Shown piece after piece: positions 1 to 11,994 of a stretch of 64,000 nt of DNA. Both the position numbers and the translations under genes were made by a program. The notes below the pieces were generated by a model. The model was not told the DNA's origin and did no database searches. It saw only the letters and a program-made list of their open reading frames with translations. How positions within the stretch are numbered: position 1 is the first letter of the stretch; each line of letters starts with the position of its first letter. Source of the stretch: Zanthoxylum bungeanum (taxonomy: Eukaryota > Streptophyta > Magnoliopsida > Sapindales > Rutaceae); contig SKCR01026789.1 of assembly GCA_019454045.1 (NCBI GenBank), forward strand, positions 1 to 64,000, in the 5' to 3' direction.

Positions 1-10
1 TATTTTGCAG

Positions 11-61
11 GAATACCCGGAGGACGAGCTCGAGAGGATGTATATTGAAGGCAGTCACTAG
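11..61 (+). CDS. possible last coding exon of an unidentified host gene
   Basis: The window opens with a pyrimidine-rich acceptor (ttttgcag, ending at base 10) followed by 16 acidic codons (starting EYPEDELERM) and a TAG at 59-61. The sequence after it is AT-rich and non-coding, like a 3' UTR. The upstream exons lie outside the window, so the product cannot be named. It could equally be a chance short frame behind a splice-like motif. Confidence 0.3.
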   Translation, partial: EYPEDELERMYIEGSH

Positions 62-469
62 GGTGTTGAGTCCACCAGGTTGAGTCAAAGTTCAGTCAAG
101 TCAGTGTCAATAAATGTCATGCATCATATTGTTTGTTAGTAAAGAATATTCATGTAAAGACTTATAAGAGTTTATTTCTAAAGTTGAGTTATGTAGTGAA
201 TTTGAGTATTTAGTCTGTAAAGCATTATGAAATCTTGATGTTGAGTTGGGCATCAGTATCATGCATGAGTTCCTATATAAGATAAGTACGACATATTCTT
301 TGCTGGTAGTATCTCCCGGATTGAGGATGTTACATATAATTTCTCAGATAAAATTCATACTCTTTCTAGTTTATTGAGGACTCTTGACTAGCTGTACACA
401 ATCTCGATTGGCACAGATAATACTTGAATCCCATAACTGAGAGAGAGTGAACTATTAAAGATCTTGATT
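62..469. other. non-coding stretch, nothing recognised
   Basis: AT-rich sequence without an open frame of note. It would be the 3' UTR and downstream flank if the exon at 11-61 is real. The left edge of the Athila-like derivative lies somewhere near its end but I could not find a clean boundary or target-site duplication. Confidence 0.4.
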
Positions 470-889
470 AATTATAAACAATACAATACCGCCTATATGG
501 TTGGTTTTATATATTTATCATAATTGAGTACCTAACTGGACTTGTTCTAGATAAATATTATCACCGCTTTTATAGTTGATTTTATATGTTTTAGCATATT
601 TATTACCTTGACAGAACTAATTATCGACATGGTGAACTACCTGTGTTGGCATAATTAATACCGAATAATTATAAAATAAATTGATTGGGAAATAATTATA
701 ATTTACATTTTATAAAAAGTAAAAATTATTTATATCTGAAATATCAAGAGTGGATCCTTTAACCCTAGTATTTTATTTTATTAGCTTAATTATTATTTTA
801 TCCTATGAAATTTATTATTTGTGGATCCATCCCATACTTACCGGGTTATTTTATTACTTAATGAATCACTTTGTGAGTCTGTCAAGTTT

Positions 890-908
890 TCGGCGCCGTT
901 GCCGTGGA
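890..908 (+). other. degenerate primer-binding site (tRNA-Asp type) of A0
   Basis: The bases directly after the LTR end at 884 read tcggcgccgttgccgtgga, which differs from the complement of the 3' end of plant tRNA-Asp (tggcgccgttgccgggga) at two positions. This PBS is typical of Athila-like Ty3 elements and fixes the strand and the LTR edge. Confidence 0.7.
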
Positions 909-2335
909 ATAAAATTTAATATATAGAATAATAATTTAACATTATTGTATTTTTTTCACTTTTGTGTTGTTTAAAAAAATCTTTTATAATTTGTTTTGTT
1001 GTTTTATGTATTTTGTAAAAAAAAAAATCTTGCTAAATTATAGTCTCGGGAATCTGACTTTAAAATACTATGTTTACCAATTTATAAGAAAATTAGATGA
1101 GAATCATATCTCAGACCCATAGAGGGCATTCAAGTCATTACTGAACGTAAAATCAGAGGAAGCTGTGAGCCACAATCACAATTACATTTCAATTTACTAT
1201 TTTGATTTGTTTTATTGTTTTAAGCTATAACTTTTCTTTTTAGTAGCAGTGTTGTAGATTCAATTATCAATACCACATGAATCAAGTTATGTCTCAATTT
1301 TGTTTAGGGGAAGGGATAGTTGACTATAATATTTTTATTTTTTTTAAAAAAAAATAAAAAAATATTTTATTTTATGTGTAAAAAAATAAAAATAAAAATT
1401 ATTTTTATGTCATTTCTTAACAAGTTATTTTTTTCATTTCCTTTTAAATTATTTAAATTAGTGAATTCTCCATAAAATTATTTGAATTTGACTTGCATAT
1501 GCTCATTTGACAAGTATTATCAACATACATGGTAACATATGATCATGGGTTGTAAGTGGAAATTTTGTAATATTCAGCTCTCTAATTTGTTGGAGGCAGC
1601 ACCTAAAAGCAATAGAGTTTATATTTTTATTTAAAAAAAAAAAATTAAAAAAATACTAACCAAGCTTGTACTTAGTAACCGGACATCTTGCATCAGCAAG
1701 AAATGATTGTTCGTGTAAAACGGTAGAGCTTGAGTTTTTAAAAAAGTGAAAAAAAAGTGTGAATAAGTTAAATTTCGTAGCATCTCTAACTCGAGCAATT
1801 AAGTCCATAGGGGTGTTTTAACACTTAGTATCCTAAGATCAATTGGTCTGGTAGTCAATGACCCAAAACTCGTTAATTAGGTTAAGGAAAAAGCTTAAGA
1901 AAATCATACGCTTTTCTTTTTGTCCTCTGAGATCCGAACAATTAAGTCTGCAGGGGTATCTTAACACCTAGTGCCCCAAAGCCAACTGGTTTGTGAGTCA
2001 CTGACCCAAAGCTCGTTACAAGGGTTGAAAATTTATTATTCAAAAAATATATTTTTTTGTATATAAATAAGTTATCATTGCCAAAAAGGTGTAAATTCTT
2101 AACTTTAGAACAAAAATTTTACTCTTTTGTCAACAAGACCTATGAATATTGTGGGCATAATAAATTGATTGATACTTTGTCTCATGTGTGTATGGAAAAT
2201 GGTAAAATGTCTAGGAAGATTTACTTATTTGATAATTTATAAAGAACGAAAACAATTACTAATTTGGATAAGAATTTTTTTCCTTTTTAGTTTTCCCTTA
2301 AATTACTAGGGACTAATAATAAGCCGGTTAGGGGT

Positions 2336-2855
2336 GCGATGAACACTAAAAATGCACATTTATTAAAAGCAAATTTAATCATTTTACACTTATAGTTTCA
2401 TTAATCCCCTTAATTTAGCACATTTGTTAAATAATAATTAAATTTATATTTTATATTTTTTTGTGTTTTTTGTTTATTGTGTATGTAAAATACTGCTTTG
2501 GATACTCAATAGGAAAATGAACATGAAATCTGAATTCTAAGACCTAGAAACCTAAAAGGGCGTGGCAGATAGATTCAAATCGGACTTGGAAAATATTTAC
2601 GTGTTTAGATTGGCGAAAATTATATATTAATTATAATTTATATTTTATAAAAAGTAAAAATTATTTATATTTGAAATATTAAGAGTGGATCCCCTAACCC
2701 TAATATTTTACTTTATTGTTTTTATTTTATTAGTTGGATTATTATTTTATCCTATTAAATTTATTTCTTGTGGATCGACCCCGGACTTACCGGGCTATTT
2801 TATTATTTCTACATTCTTATACTTGTGAGTAAAGAACCACTTTGTGAGTGTGTCA
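2336..2855 (+). repeat. 3' LTR of A0 (start approximate)
   Basis: The last 260 bases match the end of the 5' LTR at 655-884, including the paired gtggatcc/gtggatcg segments and the final gtca. The five bases after it are agaac; the matching duplication on the left could not be found, so the left end of the element is probably rearranged. Confidence 0.55.
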
Positions 2856-2925
2856 AGAACCTTCTAAAACTACATTTGGGCCAACATTACAGTCCATAAT
2901 CTTACATTAGTTGCCCATCCATGAA

Positions 2926-3377
2926 CTAAAAGAAGCTCCTATGGAAATTCCCTGAATAAAATTGGGAAAACAGACATTCAGACATATTTTCGGAATCTAA
3001 TTTGATACTTTGTCTCTTAGTAACCATGTATTTCTCGTGATCCCAAGGCTTCCATGGATGTTGGCCTACCCAGTCTTCTTTTTTTGGCTACATCTTCGAC
3101 TTTTTCTTTACACGAGTTTTACACTCTTCTTAGTGTTGTTGAACTAAAGACTTTGATCATTTTTATTTACCAAATCTGCATCTCCACTTGTTCTCTTCTT
3201 TTCTTCTTCATTTGAAGCCAATGCAACAGCTTCATTATATCCTTCAAGATAACTGCATATGACAGATTAAAATACACAGAACCAAGCAATTATTGACCAA
3301 TAAAATTATTCATAACATTGTGAAATACTTACTGCGTTTTTGCTTTTTGGGCTATGTCTGAAGGGTTATCAGTCACG
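2926..3377 (-). pseudogene. C-terminal fragment of a DUF3752 / GPALPP-motif protein gene, decayed
   Basis: Read on the minus strand, an exon ends at 3333 at a good donor (gtaagt), an 80-base intron (3253-3332) ends in tatgcag, and the next exon runs to a stop at 2926-2928. The translation follows the conserved C-terminal pattern of plant DUF3752 proteins as I recall it: a TDNPSDIAQKAK block, YLEGYNEAVALASNEEEKK, then GQHPWKPWD and a final block ending in RSFF. One frameshift near 3142 and two in-frame stops break it, so it is not functional. Retention of a spliceable intron argues against a processed copy. The 5' part is missing: Athila element A begins right after the TDNP block (near 3380), and A0 lies on the other side, so a duplicated or dying gene has been cut up by elements. 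The function of the family is not well known (nuclear, possibly splicing-related). Confidence 0.65.
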
Positions 3378-3379
3378 TT

Positions 3380-4566
3380 TGATGTGTTTTGGGTATGTTT
3401 TGTAGGTCCAGATAAAATTACAACTAAAGCAAACTTATCGAGCGATGAATCAGCAAAATGGAACAAAATCGGGCTACATTCCATACCTCAGGCTTCACGT
3501 TACAATGAAGCCTAGTGTATTTTTGAGGCAGAATATAATTTTTATTATGTGTCGCGACGCCCAATTGAAGTAGCCAGGGTCGCGACACGGACCCAATTCC
3601 TGATGTGTGAAGAACTCATATTTCTTAAGAAGGAAAACTCCTATTAGCCCCTATATATGAACAAGTCAGGTTCTAAACCTAAATATTATACCTTTGAAGG
3701 CTTAAAGAGACTTTTGGAGAGAAAATGAAGCACATCAAGCAAGCACAAAGCAGAGACTCAGCATCAGAAAGCAAAAGACTACCGATTTCGATAGAGTTCC
3801 TTCTTATCTTTTCTTTCATGATGTCTTGTTTAATTTTGATTATTCCTTTAATGTTGTCTACCATGTGTTGTAACTAAAACCTTAGTATAGAGTTGTGATG
3901 ATAACCAATATGTTAATTTTGTATAATTGATGTTTCCTATATCTTGTGTAATTTATTGGCTTGTTTATTGAACTTTATGCTTAATGTTTCTTATTGCTTG
4001 ATCACCAATAAGATTCTTGTTTGAACTTGAAAAATGAATTATATATTTAACCTTAGGTTCAATAACTCACGATCTCATCTAATGGATTTCCTTTCAAGAT
4101 AGAAATATACTTGTAGGGCGTGTGTAACCATAATTGGAACTTGATCTTAGTGAATTTAGTTTAAGTTAGTTAACATAGACATATAGTTAATTGTTTTATT
4201 TAGAATATTTTTACATGACCATCGAAAGAGGCTTGCGGATATTTTCGTGTTCTAGGTTAATAAGTTAATTTATTACACAAGTATAAGAATATCAATTCAT
4301 CTTTCAGATAATATTGGGTGGATTTGTTACGCCAGATGTTTGTCTGTCATTGTTTGTAACTCACTGTCTTTAATTTTATTTTTCTCTTAGTTTCAATTTA
4401 AGTTTCATTAAAATCTAAATTAAATTTCGTTTAGATAACCGTTGATTAATAGTCTTAATATTTAGTAGAGTGGATAATAAGTCATTGTGGGTTCGCCATC
4501 AACTCTTTAGTCACTATATTACTTGAACGATACGTGCGCTTGCGTAACTTATAAAAATCACGATCA
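3380..4566 (+). repeat. 5' LTR of Athila element A (5'-truncated)
   Basis: It ends in cgatca directly before the PBS, and its last 100 bases (acttgaacgatacgtgcgct and neighbours) match the LTR ends of elements B and C. Its first recognisable bases (tgatgtgttttggg) correspond to a point about 80 bases inside the LTR of B, so the start is missing at the junction with the DUF3752 fragment. Two GTCGCGAC palindromes (3551-3558, 3579-3586) sit upstream of a TATA-like ctatatatga at 3651-3660. Confidence 0.7.
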
Positions 4567-4571
4567 AGTTT

Positions 4572-4591
4572 TTGACGTTGTTTTCAGGGAC
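4572..4591 (+). other. degenerate PBS (tRNA-Asp type) of element A
   Basis: The sequence after the LTR end, tttgacgttgttttcaggga, aligns with tggcgccgttgccgggga but has lost several matches. Its place between the LTR and gag supports the assignment more than its sequence does. Confidence 0.5.
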
Positions 4592-4691
4592 TTATTTTAT
4601 ATTTCATCATTAATATTAGGACTAAATACTTTACTTGCTTACCTAAACACTTTTATTTTTTTAATCATATTTCACATTGTTGAGCGGGTAT

Positions 4692-5578
4692 ATGAGAAGA
4701 ATTCGAAGCTGTGAACTCTTCCATCTTGGCTCAGAAATCGAAAAGATTCTCCGTCAGTTGAGAAAGGACAAGCAACAAAGCCAAGACTCACAGCTCATCA
4801 TGAATAATCATCGGTCTGATCCCTTAGATACGGCACCATCAATTCCCATTCGGGGCATGACGATTTTGATGGTAGCGAATTGATTTCCTATATCGCCATA
4901 CCTCATTTGCAAGCTAATACATAATATATCAAAATGTATATTCAGATGATACAGCAGTCGGTACAGTTTGGAGGTGGCCCAAATGATGATCCCAATACTC
5001 AGAGAAGTAGCTTCCTAGAAGTCTACATCACATTCAACTATAACAGAGGGGTAAAAGAGGCAGTTCGTCTTCGAATGTTCCCATACTCCTTGAAGGATAG
5101 AGCGAAAGCATGGCTCCACTCACTACTAGCGGGTCAATTATGACTTGCGCAGACTTGGCCACCAAATTTCTAACCAAATATTTTTTCGCCATCTAGGATG
5201 GCTAAGTTGAGGAATGACATCATGTCTTTAATACAGTATGATTCAGAGTCCCTCTATGAAGTGTGGGAGAGATACAAGAACTTGCTCTAAATGTGCCCCG
5301 CCTATGAGATTACAAAGTGGCTGCAAGTCTAAACCTTCTACAATGGGCTCAACGAAATGCTTAAAACCATAAAAGATACAGCGGCTGTAGGTGCTTTAAT
5401 GGTTAAACGAGAGAATGAAGCATGGGCGTTGCTGGAATAAATGGTTAATAACAACTCTTTATGGCCTACTGAGAGAAGTATGCTTCAATGAGCAGCAGGG
5501 GTCCATGAGTTAGAGTCCAATACAGTTGTGAATGCCCATATAGAGTGGATCTATAAGTGTTTAGAAACCCTAAGCATT
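4692..5578 (+). pseudogene. Athila gag remnant (element A)
   Basis: Starts with MRRIRSCE, the same start as the gags of elements B and C (MRRTRSFE). Later blocks IQMIQQSVQFGG, FPYSLKDRAKAWLHS and LQV.TFYNGL match those gags in order. Stops and frameshifts occur near 4883, 5143, 5290 and 5330. The last recognisable gag block (NAHIEWIYKCLETLS, about 5530-5575) is followed within a few bases by RT sequence. Gag would form the capsid; this copy cannot be translated whole. Confidence 0.75.
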
Positions 5579-5586
5579 ATTAAGCA

Positions 5587-6006
5587 AAATATGGAGGTGT
5601 TTATGGATATTGTTTTGGTGTTTGGTGATTTCTTTTACAGTTATTTGGACAATTTGAGCCAAATACTTAAGAGATGCGAAGAAAATAATCTATTGCTCAA
5701 CTGGAAAAGCGTCACTTCATGGTGTATGAGGGCATTGTATTGGGAAACCAGATCTCTCATAAGGGCATTGAGGTGGATAAGTCAAAAATTACGACAATTG
5801 AGAAGCTACCATCACCAATTTCAATAACAGGTGTTCGAAGTTTTCTAGGCTATGTATAATTCTAGAGACGGTTCATAAAAAATTCTCCAAGATATCCAAA
5901 CCACTTTATTATTTTCTGGAGAAGGACATGCAATTCAAATTCAACCTAGAATGTTATGCCACTTATGATATTCTAAAGGAAAAGTTGGTCACTGCACTGA
6001 TCATTG
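5587..6006 (+). pseudogene. Athila RT C-terminus and start of RNase H (element A)
   Basis: In shifting frames one reads MEVFMDIVLVFGD, the region that follows the RT catalytic YMDD-type box in Athila pol, then HFMVYEGIVLGNQISHKGIE, the GVRSFLG block and the connection into RNase H up to LVTALI. The catalytic RT palm itself is absent because the preceding sequence is gag. Interrupted at 6006 by the solo LTR insertion; the reading resumes at 8498. Confidence 0.75.
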
Positions 6007-8492
6007 TGTTGGGGTAGTTGTGGGACCCCTAGGTCAGATCGGTGTCCCACACAGCGGTAGTGGGTCTAACCTATAGTAATTGAGCATAGGTGTATTTTTA
6101 AGTATTTTATAAAATACTATATTCCATTACAAGTGTATAGAAAAAAATCGGGGGTGAATCAGAGTCCGAAAAAAACAAAACGAGAAAAAATGAAGAGAGC
6201 GTGCACCGCTCAGGCCATCCATGTGCATGCACACAAGTAGCATGCAAAGAATATTGCTTGCGCATCATGACACATAGCTGCACATGCTGCGTTGTAGCGT
6301 AACATGCTGCGCTACATCGCAGCAGGCCCTGTTCTTCATTATTTATTTATAATAAGACCTTATACACTTGTTAAAAAATAAATAACACCCAAAGTAATTT
6401 TAATTTCAAAACTAACCTCAACACGTGTTATACAACAAACATATATATATATATATATATATTTTGAATCAAAACACAAACTAAAATAGAATCTCACAAT
6501 GAAATGACTCATTAGAAATTTCTAGGTCACTCAATGGTGGTCAAGTGATTCTAGAATGGTAGTCGTTGCTCCAAGCTTTCATCTAGAGTTTCAAACTCTA
6601 ATTTTATGTTTATGTTCAACATAAATATTTGACCCAATTACAAGCATATCATGTTTATGCTTCCAAAGCATCCATACACAATTCATTAGCATAATTTCAA
6701 CATTAAGCTATGTTATTATGTATTCAATACATAATACATCACTATATGCTTCATTAATGAAAACAACTCACTAATGAAAACATAACTTTAAAGAAAATCA
6801 AACTTACCTAGTAAGCTTGATTCCAAAATCCAATCTTCTTCTCATTGTTGAAATGTTGTAGAGAACTTTCAAAACTAGCAAGCTTGATTCTAAGATCCAA
6901 TCTTCTTCTCATTATTGAAATGTTTTGGAGAACTTCCAAAGCTTTTATAAACATTTCTTTTACTTAAGCTAATATCTCTAATTCTTGGTTGTTTTAACTT
7001 TCTCAAGTTTAACGTTCTTAAGCTTAATTAAGAACTTGCTCAAGCTTGCATTTTATAGTGAAGCTTATGTAATTTTTAATTAATTAAAGTTCTAATAAAT
7101 TTTTATGTGGCCTTAATTCATTTTGTCCAAATATGTATAATTAGGTGTGACTAATCACCTTTGTCTACCATTTTGATTTAATCCAATTAAATCAGGACAA
7201 AAGTCTATCCAATCAATTAGTTCCATGTCTACCACTTTTATTTAATTCAATTGAATCAAGTTAAGTACACCTATTATTACATATTTATAATTACCAAAAT
7301 ATCCTCTAATGGTAGAGATATTTATGAAATTACAACATAGCCCTTGTGTGATTTTGGATTAATCCAATTGGGTCAAAGTAAATAATTAATGTTATCTAAT
7401 AATACTTAATTATTTTAATTGATAATTATAATATCAAATATTATTTATTATTAAACATTATCAGGTACCCAATCGCTCAACGAGTACACTTCATATCGTG
7501 GGACTTTCTAAGTCTATAAACATTCGTCATATAAGCCTATCTTATATGTACGTAATTCGGCCACCTCCGAATTCGCGAAAAACACGAACAACCTTTCTAA
7601 ACTATACAAGTCGAGGCCATCATATATTTTTAACAATCCCTGTCTCGTAGGTGATCCGAATTGTGCTTAGGAAATATAGATTATACCGTCAAGTTTCCAA
7701 GGCACACATTTCATATTGTCGATATATCCATGATTCTTTACAACTAATCATAACACAATTTTTGATATATGCGATCAACCATAGGTGATCGGCCTTGCCC
7801 AAAGTCTTAAAAATCGTGACTTACTCATATGGATACCTAAACCCCTTTTGGTACACATACGGGCCAACTGATCTTATCTTGATACGCACTTGATTAACGA
7901 GTGCATCGATCCACACCCAACGAACATCTAACGATCACACTATGAAAGGTATCTGACATATATGGCATCAAAGTGTTGAGGATCACACACAAAATCAATG
8001 TTATCCTATAGTCAAAGGATCACATATGTTATTTGACTCGAGGAGATTCCTATTGACGGTGGTGTGTACTTCAAACTATTAGGAATCACATGTGATTCAT
8101 TCAAAATTCGCTTCAACGAATACCCACATGTCTATATGAGATTAGTATATTGGGTTAAACCATTGAAACTCCAGCTCCAATATACGACATGTGCTAGTAT
8201 CTAGATTATAGGAATTCGACCGTATTACGAAACCAACGACTATGAATATTTACTTTAAAAATAGTTTATAATAGTAATAATATCTCAATGTCAGACCACC
8301 CAGTGTCCAGTATTACTACATGACTATTCTAAGGTCAATGTCATTCTCATCATATTTATATATCAATCTAATATGTATAATGGCATTACCATTAACAAGG
8401 TTGAAATGAAATATAGTTATTATATTAATAAATAATAAAATATAATGTACAATATATTATTCGGATTGGCGCTCCAAGCACCAACTCCAACA
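6007..8492 (-). mobile_element. solo LTR of a copia-type element, TSD cattg
   Basis: The segment begins TGTTGGGG and ends CTCCAACA and is flanked by the direct repeat cattg (6002-6006 and 8493-8497), and the RNase H sequence of element A continues across it. The minus-strand start (TGTTGGAGTTGGTGCT) resembles the start of the plus-strand copia LTR at 45995, and a shared gttgggtgtgga segment near 7915 supports the minus orientation. A TATA-like sequence on the minus strand lies at 7051-7057. No coding sequence or PBS is inside, so it is best explained as an LTR left by unequal recombination. Confidence 0.85.
6441..6463. repeat. (AT)n microsatellite
   Basis: A run of alternating a and t of about 22 bases inside the solo LTR. 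Confidence 0.95.
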
Positions 8493-8497
8493 CATTG

Positions 8498-8890
8498 TGG
8501 CACCAAATTGACAATTACCACTTAAGGTAATGTGTGACTCCATCGACTATGTTGTGGAGGCAGTTCTAGGCCAACACAGGGGAAGGTATTTCACACCATC
8601 TACTACGCTAGCAAGACATTAAATGAGGCATAACAAAATTATACCATTAATTAGAAGGAGATGCCGGCCGTAGTCTTTGCATTTGATAAGTTACGCCCAT
8701 ATTTGATAGCCACGAGGGTGATAGTATATACAAATCATTCTGCCATCAAGTACATTATAGCTAAATAAGATGCCAAGCTAAGACTGATTAGATGGGTGCT
8801 ACTATTTTAAGAATTTGAATTGGAAATCCGAGATAGGAATGAGATGAAAAATCAAGTAGTGGATCACATGTCACGACTTGAAAATTGAGA
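8498..8890 (+). pseudogene. Athila RNase H, second part (element A)
   Basis: Continues the RNase H interrupted at 6006. Recognisable blocks in shifting frames include the YYASKTLNEAQ-like segment (about 8598-8630), the EKEM.AVVFAFDK-like segment (about 8655-8690) and the connection IRWVLLLQEFDLEIRDR-like (about 8785-8840), ending near HVTT/SRLE at 8870-8890. Multiple stops. The domain would degrade the RNA strand of the hybrid; here it is dead. Confidence 0.7.
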
Positions 8891-8959
8891 TACAATTGGT
8901 GATGAGATGACCATTAATGAGAATTTCACAGACGAGCAGTTATTTGTAACCACGCATAA

Positions 8960-10230
8960 GGAAGTATCATGGTATGCTGACTATGTAAATTATATTGTCT
9001 CTGGAAAATGGCCAATGGAATGGATTCACTAGGAGAGAAATAAGTTTTTCAATGAAGTGAAGCATTATATTAGGGATGAGCCCTATTTGTTTAATAAATA
9101 TGTCGGTCAGTTATTGTGGCTATGTCTACCCTAAGAGGGGACAAACATCGTCTTTCAGCACTGCCACTCTTATGCATATGAAGGCTATTTTGGTAGAGAG
9201 AAGACAACAACCAAAGTACTGCAATCAGGTTTGTTCTGGCCTACCTTATTTAAATATGCTTACAAGTTTGCTATTCAATGTGACAGGTGCGAGAGGACGG
9301 GAAATATCTACAAAAGAAATGAATGACCTCTCCAAAGCATCATAGAGGTCGAATTTTTTGACGTTTGGGGGATCAAATTTATGAGGCCATTTGTTCATTC
9401 ACATGAAAATCTCTATATATTGGTAGCAGTGGATTATGTATCCAAGTGTTTGGAAGCAACAACGTTGCCATCTAATTATTCCATTATGGTATTACAATTC
9501 CTCAAAAATAATATTTTTACCCACTTTGGAACCCCGCAAGCAATCTTAATGATGGAGGCACACACTTCTACAACAAATATTTTGAAGCGTTTCTTTCAAA
9601 ATATGAAGTTACTCATAAGGTTGTCACTACACATCATCTATAAATAAATGGCAGAGTTGATGTGTCCAACAGAGAAATAAAATGAATTCTGAAGCATAGT
9701 TTTGGCTCGACGCGGAAGGACTGGTCCAGAAAACTAGATGATGCACTGTGGGCGTACATGACTGCCAACAAGACTCCCATTGGAATATCATCTTATCAAC
9801 TAGTGTTTGGAAAGGCAAGCCATTTTCCTGTAGAGCTAGAGCATAAAACATACTAGGCATTAACAAGGTTAAATTTTGACTAACAAACAATAGTTGCTCT
9901 AACTGAATGAATTGGATGAATTTCGTCTCCATACATATGAAGATGCCAAGTTATACAAAGAAAATACAAAGAAGTGGCATGATTATAAAATTATGAGACC
10001 ACAGCTTGAGCTAGGGCAACATGTTTTATTATATAACTCGAGGCTCAAATTATTCCTTGGAAAGCTAAAGTCGTGGTGATCAGGTCTATTTGTGATTACC
10101 CGGGTGTCCTTGTACGAGGCAGTTGAACTACCTGATCCTAACTCCAATTGCACTTTTAAAGTCAACAATCAAAGATTCAGACATTATTGGGGGGACCCAT
10201 TGAGTGTCAAAAATCCTCTGTCTCACTAGC
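8960..10230 (+). pseudogene. Athila integrase remnant (element A)
   Basis: Order of blocks: the zinc-binding HHCC region (near 9150-9290, with CxxC weakened), the core start [10 protein letters not shown] (9362-9391), [15 protein letters not shown] (9415-9460), [13 protein letters not shown] (about 9505-9545), then [17 protein letters not shown] (9730-9790), KLYKENTKKWHD and a C-terminal LKLFLGKLKSWWS-like block (10040-10085). The first catalytic aspartate of the DDE triad, expected in WGID, is a lysine codon here. Several stops and frameshifts. It joins to a tail (near 10200) matching the end of the integrase region of element B. Confidence 0.8.
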
Positions 10231-10695
10231 AGACCCAACATAACAACCTAGGCAGTTACGTCTGGCTGAAGACATTAAAATTAACGTTAGTGAGGAGATA
10301 ACCACTCAATTATTTATTTTTGTTCATTTTTTTTATTTTTTTGTATGTCTAATTGCATGTTAACAAATTGCATGTCAAGTTATGCAGGAACAGACACCCA
10401 TAACACACTCCGCATAACTCAAATATGACCAGTAGATAAAGGCTTTTGTGTCCAGACGCACACCATGGGCATCGCGACATTCCAAAATTCAAAAATGAGA
10501 CAGAAACTTGGAGCAATTTATGTGTAGCAACGTAAAATACTACGCGTCACGACGTAAAATTATAAAATCCAAATCCCTAATTTTTAAGGCTGGACGTCGA
10601 GACGCAGACCATTTCACACTGCGACGCGTTTCTGATACCTGAATATAAAACATGAGGTCCCCCTATTTTTTTCTAACAATAAAACATTTCACCAC
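10231..10695 (+). other. post-integrase non-coding part of Athila element A
   Basis: No protein recognised. Degenerate relatives of the GTCGCGAC palindrome occur at about 10472, 10540, 10595 and 10620. The stretch ends at the minus-strand Tat-like LTR. Confidence 0.5.
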
Positions 10696-11994
10696 TGTAG
10701 GACACAGAAATCAGAGATGTTGTTCCAGGCTCGCAGCCTAGTTGGGAGTACGGAGAAGCCCACGGGGGAATAAAACTGGAGAAATAAAATGGAGTCGCCA
10801 CCTAGTGTGAACTGGGAAAATAATTTAAGGCCACACTCACCCCTCGCAAGGGAAGACCTCAAACCGTTGGGTTCGGAATGGTCCCTTACTTATGCCACTT
10901 GTAATGAACGGATTTATGTAATAATATAACCGAGTCTACGCAACAATAACCTACACCTAAGTTTGCATATGACCTATATCTAAGTTTGCATGCACGAAAG
11001 TAAGTCAGAATAACGGCAAGCACACAATCTCATGCATACATTAAATCGCTAAGTATGGCAATGTAAATAAATAATAATCTTAACATAAACTTAGAAGAGA
11101 CATAATCAAGTTCTAATACGAAAGAAATAACTAAATCATGCTTGGAAATAATCAACTAATCATGCATAAAAAATAACATACTAAACAACCTAATCATGCA
11201 TAAAAAATAAAATACTAACAACCTAATCATGCATAAAAAATAACATACTAAACAACCTAATCATGCTCAAACACAAGGTTGGATGGAACAAAATATGTGT
11301 GTCTTTCGAGTAGTAAGTGGAGTTGTTTCCCAAGTACAAACCGCACTACCGTCCATTCGGATTCGACTACAGAATTTACGTCTAGGTTTCCATTCGATAT
11401 ACCGCAAGAGAGAACACATATTTCATTCATTCGAAGGTCATATCATGCAGCAATCCACAATAGTCAAGCGAAGTAAAATAAGAAAATATATAAAAAATAA
11501 AGGAGAATAAAAAAGGGGTGCCCTCAGGTCTAACCTCTTAAGTCGTCTCTTAGAAGTGCGCTACGCGGTTGTCGGAAGGGTTGATGCTTCGCAACTGTTC
11601 CAATTTACTGATTCATTGTTTTCCTTCATTGCCTCGCTGTGGGCTGCTGTTTTACTCTGTTTTGCTACTGTTTCTGGTCACGGTCTTGGCTTACTATTTT
11701 GCGGTAATATGGGTTGCCGGGGCTGCGGTTTGTGTGGTTTTACTGGGCAGTTTCTTCGGTAATATAAGGCAGTTTCTGGGTGCAGTTTTGCGGCAAAATC
11801 TGGACTATTTCAGGGGTTTTTTTGTGGTCAGGGGCTGTTTTCGGTGGTCAGGGGCTGTGTTTCAGGGGCTGTTTTGGTGGTCATGGGCTGTTTTGGTGGT
11901 CAGGGGCTGTGTTTTCATGGGGTTTTTACGGTGAATGAGGGGGCTATTGTGGCTGTGGTTGTTTATTTTTGGTTTTTGATTCACATGGATATGG

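Larger units (their letters stand above)
470..2855 (+). mobile_element. Athila-like element A0, gag-pol deleted (non-autonomous remnant)
   Basis: The end of a 5' LTR (to 884) and the end of a 3' LTR (about 2596-2855) align with each other over about 230 bases and both stop at gtca. The 5' copy is followed by a degenerate tRNA-Asp primer site. No gag or pol follows; the sequence goes almost directly into the 3' non-coding region seen also in element B (short ORF remnant near 1065-1140, purine-rich tract near 1308, two copies of the aacacctagtgcc box at 1815-2020). The 3' LTR seems to begin near 2336. Its U3 lacks the accgcc-type repeats present at about 485-580 in the 5' LTR, so the two LTRs differ by deletion. 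The left end is unclear. Confidence 0.65.
3380..10695 (+). mobile_element. Athila-like element A, decayed and interrupted
   Basis: Order seen: 5' LTR (3380-4566, its first part apparently lost), degenerate PBS, gag remnant, C-terminal RT, RNase H (split by the solo LTR at 6007-8492), integrase, then post-integrase sequence until the minus-strand Tat-like element starts at 10696. Gag jumps directly to the C-terminal part of RT near 5580, so the end of gag, protease and most of RT are deleted. Every frame carries several stops. No 3' LTR is visible; it should lie beyond the Tat insertion and was probably lost with the rearrangement at 29997. Confidence 0.8.
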
